Below, in pieces: positions 23,970 through 32,657 of a stretch of 42,959 nt of DNA. Location of the stretch: contig JAJDDT010000109.1 in assembly GCA_029260165.1 (NCBI GenBank), forward strand, positions 1-42,959, given 5' to 3'. This DNA comes from Phycisphaerae bacterium. GTDB taxonomy: Bacteria; Planctomycetota; Phycisphaerae; UBA1845. The notes under the pieces are model-generated. The model saw only the letters and a program-made list of their open reading frames with translations. It ran no database searches and was not told the DNA's origin. The position numbers and the translations under genes were made by a program. The number at the start of each line of letters is the position of its first letter. Positions within the stretch are counted from its first letter, which is position 1.

Positions 23970-25283
23970 TCAAGGATCAACAAACTGAATCTGCATTGTG
24001 CGGAAATCCTGAAGGTCGATGTCGAGATCACCATCCAGATCAAAACACCGACACTCCGTTCCATCCTGTACCGATCCCGGTCCACCGAAGCACGAATCAA
24101 ATTGTTCATGGTCGGCAAGGTTCACAACGCCATCGCCGTCACCGTCGCCATCAACGCCGGTCCCGACGATGCGAAAAATGGTCCCGTTGTTGAAACCCAC
24201 CACATACAGCTCGCCCACCGCATCCCTGCCAAATGAGGAGATGCTGTACGGCGTCGTGAAATGCAGTCGAATGTCACCTGCGACACCATCATCCAGCGCA
24301 AGTGACCAGACCTTTCCGCTCAAATCACCATAGAAATAACGACCGCGATTGCAGGGCATTGACGAACCTCGATACACATAACCACCAATCACGCAGTTCC
24401 CCTCGTTGCGTGGATAATCGTGGACAGGATCAACGAACGGCAATCCTGCGGGTGGTGTGCAGCCGGGATTACTGACGCTGAATCCTTCGCGACAGTTCCA
24501 CCCGAAATTCAGCCCGCCCGTCCCGGGTGGCACATAGGATATCTCTTCACGCGAGAACGACCCGACGTCGCCGATGAACATCGCCCCGGTCCCGCCGAGC
24601 CCCTTGTCGAACGAGAACTTCCAGGGATTCCGAAGCCCCATCACCCATATCTCGTCAAGGCCATCGCGACCCACGAACGGATTGTCCGAGGGAATTGAGT
24701 AACCCGACCCGGGGCCCCTTGAAACATCCAAACGTAGAATTGTGGAAAACCAGTTGCCGATGTTCTGGCCACTCCCTGAGCCGCCACCCCCATCGCCGAG
24801 CGACATGTACAACATCCCGTCCGGGCCGAATTCCAGACGACCACCGTTGTGGTTGCCCGCCGGCTGACCCAGCGTCAGCAGGATTTCCTCGGAATTCGGG
24901 TCCGCCGTCAATGGGGCGCCGGGCAGGTGCCGGAGTCGCGCCAAAACGGTATCGCCCCCCGTGTTGGAATAATGGACGTAAAAACACGGGTCGGTGGGGT
25001 AATGATCGGGAAACGCCAACCCGAGCATTCCCTTTTCGAATCCGCTGTCGATCTTCGCGACAAAATCTAGAAAGGGTGTCCCCTGGAGTTGGCCATTGCG
25101 AATGATCCGAATGCGACCGGCCTTTTCGTTGACGAACTGAACACTCGTGTCGGTCGGGTGCTGCACGAATTCGATCGGCGAATTCAACCCCGACACAAAC
25201 ACCTCGGTTGCGACCGGTTCCACCTCCGCCCGCACCGTCGCACCCAGCCACACTACCAGTACACAACATCCAAATGCTCTCAT
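23970..25283 (-). CDS. Secreted HHIP/sugar dehydrogenase-like beta-propeller with dockerin-like tail
   Basis: The 437 residues have a signal peptide (GCCVLVVWLGATVRA) and then the six-bladed propeller typical of soluble PQQ glucose/aldose dehydrogenases and hedgehog-interacting protein (FVSGLNSPIEFVQHP, GMLGLAFPDHYPTDPCFYVHYSN, NHNGGRLEFGPDGMLYMSLGDGGG, WVMGLRNPWKFSFD). Activity needs PQQ in the true enzymes; whether this one binds it is unknown. The C-terminal 60 residues have two calcium loops (DGDGDGVVNLADHEQF and DLDGDLDIDLQDF), the dockerin-type tail used widely in planctomycetes. It starts 23 bases after the paralogue upstream, so they form an operon. Confidence 0.85.
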   Translation of the reverse strand: MRAFGCCVLVVWLGATVRAEVEPVATEVFVSGLNSPIEFVQHPTDTSVQFVNEKAGRIRIIRNGQLQGTPFLDFVAKIDSGFEKGMLGLAFPDHYPTDPCFYVHYSNTGGDTVLARLRHLPGAPLTADPNSEEILLTLGQPAGNHNGGRLEFGPDGMLYMSLGDGGGGSGSGQNIGNWFSTILRLDVSRGPGSGYSIPSDNPFVGRDGLDEIWVMGLRNPWKFSFDKGLGGTGAMFIGDVGSFSREEISYVPPGTGGLNFGWNCREGFSVSNPGCTPPAGLPFVDPVHDYPRNEGNCVIGGYVYRGSSMPCNRGRYFYGDLSGKVWSLALDDGVAGDIRLHFTTPYSISSFGRDAVGELYVVGFNNGTIFRIVGTGVDGDGDGDGVVNLADHEQFDSCFGGPGSVQDGTECRCFDLDGDLDIDLQDFRTMQIQFVDP

Positions 25284-25306
25284 TGCACGGTCCTTCCGGT
25301 CGTCCG

Positions 25307-26683
25307 TCAGTACAGATTCAGTGGCCCGCTCAGGCGGTTGAGGTATTCCTCGTAGTCGTTTTCGTCCACGTTCCCATTGTTGTCGAAATCAAACTTTCCG
25401 AGGCATTCGTCCGACGCGTTGTCGCCAAAACAGCGTTGGAAGACGGCAAGGTCAGCCAGGTCGATGTCACCATCAACGTCACCATCGCCCGTCGGGACCG
25501 TCGGCCTGATGCGGTAGACCCTGTTCACGCCACGATCCACGACGTACAGAAATCCGTCGGGGCCCACCGTAACGTCCGTGACAATCCCGAAATTTTCCGC
25601 AAAGACGATTGGCTGAAGCTCGGCATAACTGTTGCCCGTCAGGTCCTGCAACGCGGGTTGATCGAACGTCAGGCCATCCCGATTTTCATTCAACGCAAAC
25701 CGGAAAATGCGGTGGTTGCTCGAAAAGTGTCCCTCAGCCACATACATGTCATTCCATGAGTCGCGCCCGAGGATGGGCGTCGTCTGAAACGTCACCGAGG
25801 TCGGGGCAGCCGTCACGCGGAAATCAAATTCCGGGTTGCTGTAAAACGAACCGGGTACCTGGAACAACCCCGTCACGGGTGTTGGCACGATTCCGAAAAC
25901 CCGTTCCCAACCGCTGTTTGTCCCCGCCTTGAGAAGATTGACCTCCTCCAGGCCTGGTTCGCCGTTCTCGGACTGCCACAATTCTCCCGTCAACGGATCG
26001 ATCGCGATCCCGTAGACGTTTCGTTGGCCAAAAGCGTAAATGTATTCCCACCCGGGCGTGTCAAACGGGTTGTCCTCCGGAAGGGTTCCATCCCGATTGA
26101 ACCGCACGACCACGCCCACCTCGCGAGGTCCGCCGGACACGAAATTCGTCGTCCGCTCGTTGGCGTGTTGATCGCCGATCACGGCAAAGAGCGTGCCATC
26201 CAACCCCATCGCAAGAACCCCGCCGTGGTGGCTCGAATGCAACGCGGGCAATTCATGCAGCACCAGTTCGCTATCCGGATCAAGCCTCGTCCCATCCCAG
26301 GTGAACCGCGAAATCCGGTTCGCCAGTCGAGGCCCGCCGTCGAACGTCGACTGCGTGTAGTACAGGTAGATGTAACCGTTCAGAAAGAAGCCTGGATCTT
26401 TCACGATCCCGTGCAACCCAGGCTCCAGCCCGGTCGCCACGGGCAAATCCAGCACGGGTTGAGGCTGTTGCACCCCATCAATCACGAGTCGCACCTGTCC
26501 CCTGCTTTGGTCGTTGATCAGGAACCGATCGGGTCCGATAAACGTCATCATCGTCGGATTGCTCAAGCCCGAGACGACTGTCTCGATCATCAGGTCAGGG
26601 TCATGCACGGTCTGCCCCTGCGTTGCAATCGGTGTCAACAACAGACAAACCACCGCTATGGGGGTCATGTTTGATTTTTTCAT
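25307..26683 (-). CDS. Secreted HHIP/sugar dehydrogenase-like beta-propeller with dockerin-like tail (paralogue)
   Basis: The 458 residues from the ATG at 26683 (AGGAG seven bases upstream) begin with a signal peptide (PIAVVCLLLTPIATQGQ). The propeller motifs match the family: GLSNPTMMTFIGPDRFLI, GLHGIVKDPGFFLNGYIYLYYT, HHGGVLAMGLDGTLFAVIGD, GQRNVYGIAIDPLTGELW, SENGEPGLEEVNLL. The tail (GDGDVDGDIDLADLAVFQRCFGD...FDFDNNGNVDENDYEEYL) is a pair of dockerin-type calcium loops. It is similar in design to the next gene but clearly diverged. It may oxidise sugars or simply bind ligands at the surface. Confidence 0.85.
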   Translation of the reverse strand: MKKSNMTPIAVVCLLLTPIATQGQTVHDPDLMIETVVSGLSNPTMMTFIGPDRFLINDQSRGQVRLVIDGVQQPQPVLDLPVATGLEPGLHGIVKDPGFFLNGYIYLYYTQSTFDGGPRLANRISRFTWDGTRLDPDSELVLHELPALHSSHHGGVLAMGLDGTLFAVIGDQHANERTTNFVSGGPREVGVVVRFNRDGTLPEDNPFDTPGWEYIYAFGQRNVYGIAIDPLTGELWQSENGEPGLEEVNLLKAGTNSGWERVFGIVPTPVTGLFQVPGSFYSNPEFDFRVTAAPTSVTFQTTPILGRDSWNDMYVAEGHFSSNHRIFRFALNENRDGLTFDQPALQDLTGNSYAELQPIVFAENFGIVTDVTVGPDGFLYVVDRGVNRVYRIRPTVPTGDGDVDGDIDLADLAVFQRCFGDNASDECLGKFDFDNNGNVDENDYEEYLNRLSGPLNLY

Positions 26684-26720
26684 CGGCTCGCTCCTGGCTA
26701 CGGTGTTCCACACATACGCA

Positions 26721-26750
26721 GTCATAATCGTAGCGTCATCACACCTTCAA
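26721..26750 (-). promoter_or_regulatory. Possible promoter of the propeller operon
   Basis: On the minus strand, TTGAAG (26750-26745), an 18-base spacer and TATGAC (26726-26721), about 40 bases before the ATG at 26683. Confidence 0.35.
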
Positions 26751-26870
26751 TTGGAAGGCGCGAAATCATTTGTCCGACACTTACTGATTCAAACCTGAAA
26801 AGCGACTGCGATGCCTGCGTCTCAGCCCGGCGATTCCGATATATCAGTCCCGCCGCGACCGGTTTCGATC

Positions 26871-26891
26871 GGTTTCAAATCTTTTGAAACC
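26871..26891. promoter_or_regulatory. Perfect 9-3-9 palindrome in the divergent intergenic region
   Basis: The arms GGTTTCAAA (26871-26879) and TTTGAAACC (26883-26891) are separated by three bases. Another GGTTTCGATC copy lies just upstream (26861-26870) and a GGTTTCGCC at about 26941. It sits in the 330-base gap between the divergent propeller operon and the prenyl synthase gene, where a dimeric regulator could act. Nothing else was recognised in that gap. Confidence 0.5.
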
Positions 26892-27015
26892 AACTGAATT
26901 GCCAACCCTGCAGCCCGTGGCTTAGGTTATATGGGATGCCGGTTTCGCCGGGCGTCGCCCCCTGCCGGAGCGGAGCGTGGGGATCCTTAATAAACCGTGT
27001 TGGATGGTTGGTCAC

Positions 27016-27999
27016 ATGTCCGTTGAACTAACATCGCTTCCTGATCTTTACGCCCCGATCAGCGATCGGCTGTCGATCGTACAAGATATTGTCAACAAAG
27101 AACTTACGAGCCGACATCCGAGCGTCAACGAGCTTTCCAGGCATCTGGCCAACTACCACGGTAAAATGCTCCGACCCGCGCTTGTTCTGCTTTCAGGTCA
27201 GGCGGCTGGTGGTCTGACGCCGACCCATGAAATTCTGGCCGCTGTCGTCGAAATTGTCCATGTTGCCACTCTCCTGCACGACGATGTTCTCGACGAGGCT
27301 GACATGCGTCGACAACACCGCACCATTAACGCGATGCGCAACAATGAGACGGCTGTCCTGCTTGGCGATTTTCTCATCAGTCACGCCTACCATCTCTGCT
27401 CCTCGCTGGACGACCTGCACGCTGCCCGCGCTATCAGCGCCACGACCAACGTCGTTTGCGAGGGTGAGATCATCGAGGTCAACAACCGTCAGAACGACGC
27501 CCTCACGGAAGACGAATACCTCGAAATCATTCGGGCCAAGACTGCGACCCTGACGGCGACCTGCTGTGCACTTGGTGCGCACTACGCCTGCGACGATCCC
27601 GTTGTCGAGTCTGCCCTTCGCGAGTTCGGCCTGTGCTCTGGTGTCGCGTTCCAGATCGTTGATGACGTGCTCGATATTGCGGGCGACGAATCTGATACGG
27701 GCAAGTCCATCGGTAGAGACATCGAGGAAGGGAGCACCACGCTGCCGATGATCCACGCCATCCGCAACGCCGACACGTCGACGGCTGACACCCTGCGTGC
27801 GATGATTCGAGGTCAAAAGCCCGTCGATATCGCGTTCGTGCAAACTACATTGGACCGCACCGGGAGTATTGACTATGCCCTGGATGTCGCCCGGGGGCAT
27901 GTTCAATCCGCCCTGGAGCAACTGGGCCGCCTGCCCGAATCCCCCGCCTTGCAAAGCCTCACAACCATGGTTGAATTCATCCTGCGCCGACAGTCCTGA
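27016..27999 (+). CDS. Polyprenyl diphosphate synthase
   Basis: It condenses isopentenyl diphosphate units into long all-trans prenyl chains for quinones or carriers. The 327 residues contain GKMLRPALVLLSGQAAGG, the first Asp-rich motif DDVLDEADMRR (89 onward) and the second FQIVDDVLDIAGDESDTGKSIGRDIEEG, all needed for magnesium-diphosphate binding. The long-chain product (C35-C45) is suggested by the overall similarity to octaprenyl-type enzymes; small residues before the first motif (HVATLL) fit a deep tunnel. ATG at 27016 was chosen over GTG 26977 and ATG 27004 by family length. It is convergent with the membrane phosphatase-fold gene. Confidence 0.92.
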   Translation: MSVELTSLPDLYAPISDRLSIVQDIVNKELTSRHPSVNELSRHLANYHGKMLRPALVLLSGQAAGGLTPTHEILAAVVEIVHVATLLHDDVLDEADMRRQHRTINAMRNNETAVLLGDFLISHAYHLCSSLDDLHAARAISATTNVVCEGEIIEVNNRQNDALTEDEYLEIIRAKTATLTATCCALGAHYACDDPVVESALREFGLCSGVAFQIVDDVLDIAGDESDTGKSIGRDIEEGSTTLPMIHAIRNADTSTADTLRAMIRGQKPVDIAFVQTTLDRTGSIDYALDVARGHVQSALEQLGRLPESPALQSLTTMVEFILRRQS

Positions 28000-28072
28000 C
28001 CTTGTGTTGGTTTTCGTTTGACCTGTTACGGGTGTGTGGAGATTCGCAACGTCGATTGCAACAGATCCGCAA

Positions 28073-29215
28073 TCAGTTCCGACACCATCCGACATGTCCC
28101 GTGATCGATCGATGGTCAGATCCATCGGCCTTGCCGACTGCGTGTTCCGTCGCGCACAGACCGTTCGACAGGTAAATGTGATCCAGCATCAAACTCGGAA
28201 ACGCCCACAATTCAGGCAGATTGGGCCAGGTCGTCCCACGTCCCCGACCCGCGTGGGCGTGCGTATCGCGAAACCCAAGGTCTGCCAGCCGATCCGCCTG
28301 TGTGCAGGAGTGCGTGAAATTGAAATCGCCCGCCATCACCACCGGCAACGGCTCTCTGGCAAGCAGTCCGATGAGATCAGCAAACTGCCTCCGCGTTTCG
28401 GTCGTGTAATCCAGTCCCCACGGTGGCAGCAGGTGGATGTTGTACAGCGCAATGTCTCGATTCCCGAGTCGAATCACCGCGCGCACCTGCGGGACGTCTG
28501 CCTTTCCCAGTGGAACCGAAAGATCGGGTGTAGCGACGAACGGGATTTTTGAATACACCGCCACCCCAAACGAATCCTCGCGACACCGATAGGCCACATG
28601 CGGGTAGCGGTCCGCGATTCCAGTCTGCATCGCATCGTGCCAATGGTCTGCATATTCCTGCAACAACAGGACATCCGGGTCGGTCGAGCGAATTTCGCCG
28701 ATGATGTCATCCACGTTGTGATTGGTCGCGAGGAGATTGACGGACATAACCGATAGCGAGTTCGCCTCGGCGATTGGTGTGGGTCGTCCGGCAGGCCACA
28801 TGACGCCGATTTCCTGCGCGCACATCAACATTCCCGCGACGAAGGAAGCCGCCACGATCCGCCACTGTCTCGCCATCGCCCACGCGGCGGCGATCGCGAT
28901 CAGCACCAATCCACCGTGAAACATGAACGTGCGAACCAGAAACAACACCCAGGAGATGGCGACGTACGCGCGATGCGTCCGATCAAAATCGTCAGGCCAA
29001 CACCATACCAGCAGGAGCAACAGACAGGTGGCGACGATGACAGCCCAACACTGCCGACGAAGCGCCTGCACGCGGTGCTCCCACGAAGGCCGGAGAAACC
29101 GTCGCCAACGCGACTGCCCATCGTCGGGCGGTACACTTTCTTCGGTGGATTGCCTGTCCATCGGGTTCAATCCTAACGGCATCGCGGGAAAGAGTGTTTG
29201 AATATGTCGCCACAT
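28073..29215 (-). CDS. Membrane protein with endonuclease/exonuclease/phosphatase domain
   Basis: The 380 residues begin with about 55 cytoplasmic residues, then three helices (AVIVATCLLLLLVWCW, AYVAISWVLFLVRTFMFHGGLVLIAIAAAWA, WRIVAASFVAGMLMCAQEIG). An EEP-fold domain follows: LSVMSVNLLATN, DVLLLQEYAD, YNIHLLPPWG, VMAGDFNFTH, LDHIYLSNG, GSDHRSITGHV. The metal and His sites (QE, GDFN, SDH) are complete, so it should be an active phosphodiesterase. The substrate is unknown and could be lipid, sugar phosphate or nucleic acid. The start is ATG at 29215, or 29161 with a better ribosome site. Only 12 bases separate it from the HldE-like gene upstream. Confidence 0.82.
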   Translation of the reverse strand: MWRHIQTLFPAMPLGLNPMDRQSTEESVPPDDGQSRWRRFLRPSWEHRVQALRRQCWAVIVATCLLLLLVWCWPDDFDRTHRAYVAISWVLFLVRTFMFHGGLVLIAIAAAWAMARQWRIVAASFVAGMLMCAQEIGVMWPAGRPTPIAEANSLSVMSVNLLATNHNVDDIIGEIRSTDPDVLLLQEYADHWHDAMQTGIADRYPHVAYRCREDSFGVAVYSKIPFVATPDLSVPLGKADVPQVRAVIRLGNRDIALYNIHLLPPWGLDYTTETRRQFADLIGLLAREPLPVVMAGDFNFTHSCTQADRLADLGFRDTHAHAGRGRGTTWPNLPELWAFPSLMLDHIYLSNGLCATEHAVGKADGSDHRSITGHVGWCRN

Positions 29216-29227
29216 CGTGGCTGGAGA

Positions 29228-30838
29228 TCAAACGCCGGCGAGGACGAGTTCCGGTGTTAGTTTGCTGGAGGGCAGATCGTTTCGGTGTGCGATCCATCTG
29301 ACAAGCTCATCGACAGAGACAGGCTCGTTGCCCAGTTTGGCCAATTCGAGGGAGGCGGCGGCGTTTCCGAGATAGGCTGCGTGCATGACGGTCGCACCAG
29401 AAGCCAATGCAAGAGACGAGGTCGCCAATAGTGCGTCACCCCCGCCGAGACTGTCGATGGGTCGATCGTTGAAGGTCGGCAGGTGCTCGCTGACAAGGCG
29501 GGCGGACCATTGCGGGTTCTCGGGATCGTCGGTCGCACGGTCGAACAGGACCAACCCCTTTTTTTCCAGCGTGACGATGAGATGTTTCGCCTGTGTCGCG
29601 CTGAGCATTCCGTATGCGACGGACGACAATCCCTGGTTGAAGTCGTTCAGATTGGCGCGGAGTTCGCGCTCCGTGGGTGTCAGCAGGTCGGCTCCTTTGA
29701 AGTTGAGCAAGCTTGCGTTTTGTCCTGAGATGTCTGCGGTGATGACGCGAACCCTGGCGCGGAGTTTGGCGAGGACGCGTTCGAGCAGACCCGCTGTGAT
29801 CATGCCGAATCCGAAATCGCAGAATATCACCGCGTCGGCGGACTCTGCTTCTGATTCCAGAATGGAGACAGCCCGTCTTTGTGCGAGGGAATCGAGGGGG
29901 ATCGGTTCTGCGGACTGGACCTTGAGCAGTTTCCTGTCATCAACGAGGTATCGCGATTTCTCAGCGACACTCGGACGGCAGCGAATCAGTTTCGTCTCCA
30001 CGCCTTCGTGCTGAAGCACTTCCTCGACGTAGGCGGAGTTGGAATCGTTGCCAACGGCAGTCAGGAGAACCGACTGCCCACCAAGGGCAGCCACATGCCG
30101 CGCGACGATGGCAGCCCCCCCGACATAGGAGGCTTCGTCAAGTTTGTTCAGCGACATCATGGGAGCTTCGCTGGCAATATCGAGTGCATCGCAAAAGATG
30201 TAGCGGTCGAGAATGGTGTCGCCGACGATGAGGACGCGTTGATCGCGGAAATCGCCGACAAGGTCGCGGAGCGATTGTTTTGTGATCGTGTGACGATCGC
30301 ACATGAGGCGGAGTCGTTGCGACTGCAAATCGTCATCCTGGGACATGATGTCAATCAATGCCGACGAGCTGAAAACGATCTCGCCGCTGGAGAACACGAT
30401 CGTTCCACCGTTTTCTTCGACGATGGCACGTTCGTTGAAAAAGCGCGGGTCTTCGGATCGCTCGTATTCACGCCCCTTGATGTAGACGTCCGGCTTGACG
30501 TCGCGGAGGATGTTCTCCGCCGTTGCGTTGGGGTCGATGTACACGCAACCGACACAGGCCAGCGCAGCCAGATTCTCGGCGCGAAGCTCCTGCGGGATGT
30601 ACGGTCGCTGGTCGCCCTTAAACACGTTGGCGTCACCGGTGAGGGTCACGAGCAACAGGTCACCCTGTCGGCTGGCGTATTCGAGATAGCGGATGTGTCC
30701 GGGGTGGACGATGTCGAAGCAGCCATGGCAGTGGACGATCGATTTGTGGTCTCGTCGTGCCTCTGCGATGATTTGCATGAGCGCTGCGTGATCGACGATT
30801 TTGTGTTGATAACTCAGTGACACGTCATGCTCCATCAT
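29228..30838 (-). CDS. HldE-like bifunctional enzyme in reversed domain order
   Basis: The 536 residues from the ATG at 30838 contain a cytidylyltransferase-type domain first (CHGCFDIVHPGHIRYLEYA, HPGH at 45-48; DVYIKGREYERSEDPR), then a PfkB sugar kinase (GDTILDRYIF...IASEAPMMSL...EASYVGGAAIVARHVAALGG...DSLGGGDALLA with catalytic Asp468). HldE makes ADP-heptose for the LPS core, but in the classical protein the kinase is N-terminal. The sugar could be a heptose or a relative. The genome context (LptF/LptG divergent, polyprenyl synthase nearby) favours an envelope sugar role. An open frame extends 52 codons upstream but looks non-coding. Confidence 0.88.
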   Translation of the reverse strand: MMEHDVSLSYQHKIVDHAALMQIIAEARRDHKSIVHCHGCFDIVHPGHIRYLEYASRQGDLLLVTLTGDANVFKGDQRPYIPQELRAENLAALACVGCVYIDPNATAENILRDVKPDVYIKGREYERSEDPRFFNERAIVEENGGTIVFSSGEIVFSSSALIDIMSQDDDLQSQRLRLMCDRHTITKQSLRDLVGDFRDQRVLIVGDTILDRYIFCDALDIASEAPMMSLNKLDEASYVGGAAIVARHVAALGGQSVLLTAVGNDSNSAYVEEVLQHEGVETKLIRCRPSVAEKSRYLVDDRKLLKVQSAEPIPLDSLAQRRAVSILESEAESADAVIFCDFGFGMITAGLLERVLAKLRARVRVITADISGQNASLLNFKGADLLTPTERELRANLNDFNQGLSSVAYGMLSATQAKHLIVTLEKKGLVLFDRATDDPENPQWSARLVSEHLPTFNDRPIDSLGGGDALLATSSLALASGATVMHAAYLGNAAASLELAKLGNEPVSVDELVRWIAHRNDLPSSKLTPELVLAGV

Positions 30839-30935
30839 CGCGGATCGTCCGTCTACACGATGCAGGTGTATCGGCAGCATGGAGCGCATTTCTGCAAGCA
30901 ATCCGCATGCGTCGGACATCAATATCAGGGGGCGG

Positions 30936-30963
30936 TTGCGTCGGATGAGCCTGCATCTATGAT
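30936..30963 (+). promoter_or_regulatory. Promoter of lptF-lptG
   Basis: TTGCGT (30936-30941), a 16-base spacer and TATGAT (30958-30963), about 95 bases before the lptF ATG. It lies in the region divergent from the HldE-like gene. Confidence 0.45.
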
Positions 30964-31058
30964 GCTGCGATTCTGCGGTTCGGACAGGCCTCATGAGAAG
31001 CCTGAACTTTGCAAGCGCCCTGTTCTCGCTGTCGCCTGATCTCGTTGTCGGTGGAACA

Positions 31059-32657
31059 ATGCTCCCAACGCTTCAGTGGTACATTGCCCGGGAAATGGGC
31101 AAGACGTTCGTTTTGACCGCCGTCGGCTTGTCATTGGTCTTTGCGCTCGGAGGCGGGCTGACCAATCTGGTCAAAATCGAAAGTGTCACACCGTCCCAAC
31201 TCCTGCGACTGCTGGCCATCATCGTTCCCATGTTCGGGACGCTGACTCTCCCGGTCGCAGCGTTGTACAGCGCCACGGTGACGTACGGACGAATCAGCGC
31301 GGACAACGAATTCCTGGCCTGTCAGGCGAGCGGGATCAATATTCGTCGGCTTTTCCTGCCACCGGTGCTGCTCAGTCTGCTGGTGGCTTTTTGTACGTTC
31401 TATTCGATCAGTTTCCTGATTCCGGGCATGGTTCGCGATCTGGATTCGGTTGTTCGCGCGGGGATTCGCCACATCGTCGAGGAGCAATTGAAATCCCCGC
31501 AGCGACTGTCTCTGCAGAGCGGGGCGGTGCGCATCTACACCGACCGTTTTCAGGAGGACATCGACGATCCGAACACCATGAACCTCGCCGGTGTCGCCTA
31601 TGTGAAGGCGGGCGATCCCGGATGGGAGCTATACGGAACAGCCGCTGAGATTAGTCTGCGGTTCGACATGCAGGACGAGTTGCCGCGAATCTCCGGCGCG
31701 ATTCGCGATTTCACGTTCTACAATCGCAAGCGGAATGACTGGGTCACCGCCCAGCACCAGGAAATCCCCGCGAGCACGATTCCGCGAGCGTTTCGCCCAA
31801 AGGTGAAATTCCTCAACCTGCGTGAATTGTATGACTATCGGGACAAACCCCAGGATTGGCCTCGGGTGAGCGGGATTCTCGATCGCACACGACGCGAACT
31901 TGTCCTGCAGGATTTCTTCGACGGGACGTTCAGCGATCTTCGGAGCGACGGTGAGGTGACCCTCACGCACAACGGGTCGCCTATTGTGATCAAGGCGGAT
32001 CGCGGGGAACAGGGAAAACACGACGGTCGGTTAACCCTGACCAACGTCCACGTCACCGCGATCATCGACGGTGTACGGCAAGTCGTTCGCGGGAAGCAAG
32101 CCTCTCTTGGGGTCGAGTCAAACCGGGATGGCGAAAACCAGGGCGTGCTGATTATCACCCGCGACGTCACAAGCCAGGACGTCGCGGGCAATAACCTCGA
32201 CCGCAGGAGCAGGGAACGAATCGGAGGCATTCAGATCGGTCGCGAGATCAGGCGAAACATCGCGGGCATCACCGATCGGGAGATTCTCGACGGGGACCAC
32301 TACATTCATCTTCGCCCCGCAGCCCGCGAGCTTCGAATTGAAGCCATCGAGCAGGCTGGCAAGTTTGTTCGCAAGGTTCGGTCGGAACTGCACTCACGGT
32401 TGGCATTCTCGATCAGTTCGCTCGTCCTTGTCATGCTCGGGGCTGCACTTGGTATCATCTATCGCGGCACACATGTGATGACCGCCTTCGGTATCAGCTT
32501 CGTCCCGCTGCTCATCGTCATTGTCTCGAACATCATGGGCAGACAACTGGCCGAAAACGAGGGTACGGTCCTGATGGGAATTTGTCTGATATGGGGCGCG
32601 ATTTTCGCGGTGGGTGTTGCGGATTTCTTCACCCTGTCGCGGGTGGCGAAACGATGA
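31059..32657 (+). CDS. lptF: LptF-type LPS export permease subunit
   Basis: Membrane subunit of the LptBFGC transporter, which extracts LPS from the inner membrane. The 532 residues contain helices in the YjgP/YjgQ pattern (FVLTAVGLSLVFALGGGLTNLV; LLAIIVPMFGTLTLPVAALYSATVTYGRISADNEFLACQASG; LLLSLLVAFCTFYS; C-terminal LVLVMLGAALGIIYRG, ISFVPLLIVIVSNIMG). The periplasmic domain is much longer than in E. coli LptF (about 366 residues). The ATG at 31059 follows GGTGGAACA. The lptG start overlaps this stop codon by four bases. Confidence 0.85.
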   Translation: MLPTLQWYIAREMGKTFVLTAVGLSLVFALGGGLTNLVKIESVTPSQLLRLLAIIVPMFGTLTLPVAALYSATVTYGRISADNEFLACQASGINIRRLFLPPVLLSLLVAFCTFYSISFLIPGMVRDLDSVVRAGIRHIVEEQLKSPQRLSLQSGAVRIYTDRFQEDIDDPNTMNLAGVAYVKAGDPGWELYGTAAEISLRFDMQDELPRISGAIRDFTFYNRKRNDWVTAQHQEIPASTIPRAFRPKVKFLNLRELYDYRDKPQDWPRVSGILDRTRRELVLQDFFDGTFSDLRSDGEVTLTHNGSPIVIKADRGEQGKHDGRLTLTNVHVTAIIDGVRQVVRGKQASLGVESNRDGENQGVLIITRDVTSQDVAGNNLDRRSRERIGGIQIGREIRRNIAGITDREILDGDHYIHLRPAARELRIEAIEQAGKFVRKVRSELHSRLAFSISSLVLVMLGAALGIIYRGTHVMTAFGISFVPLLIVIVSNIMGRQLAENEGTVLMGICLIWGAIFAVGVADFFTLSRVAKR

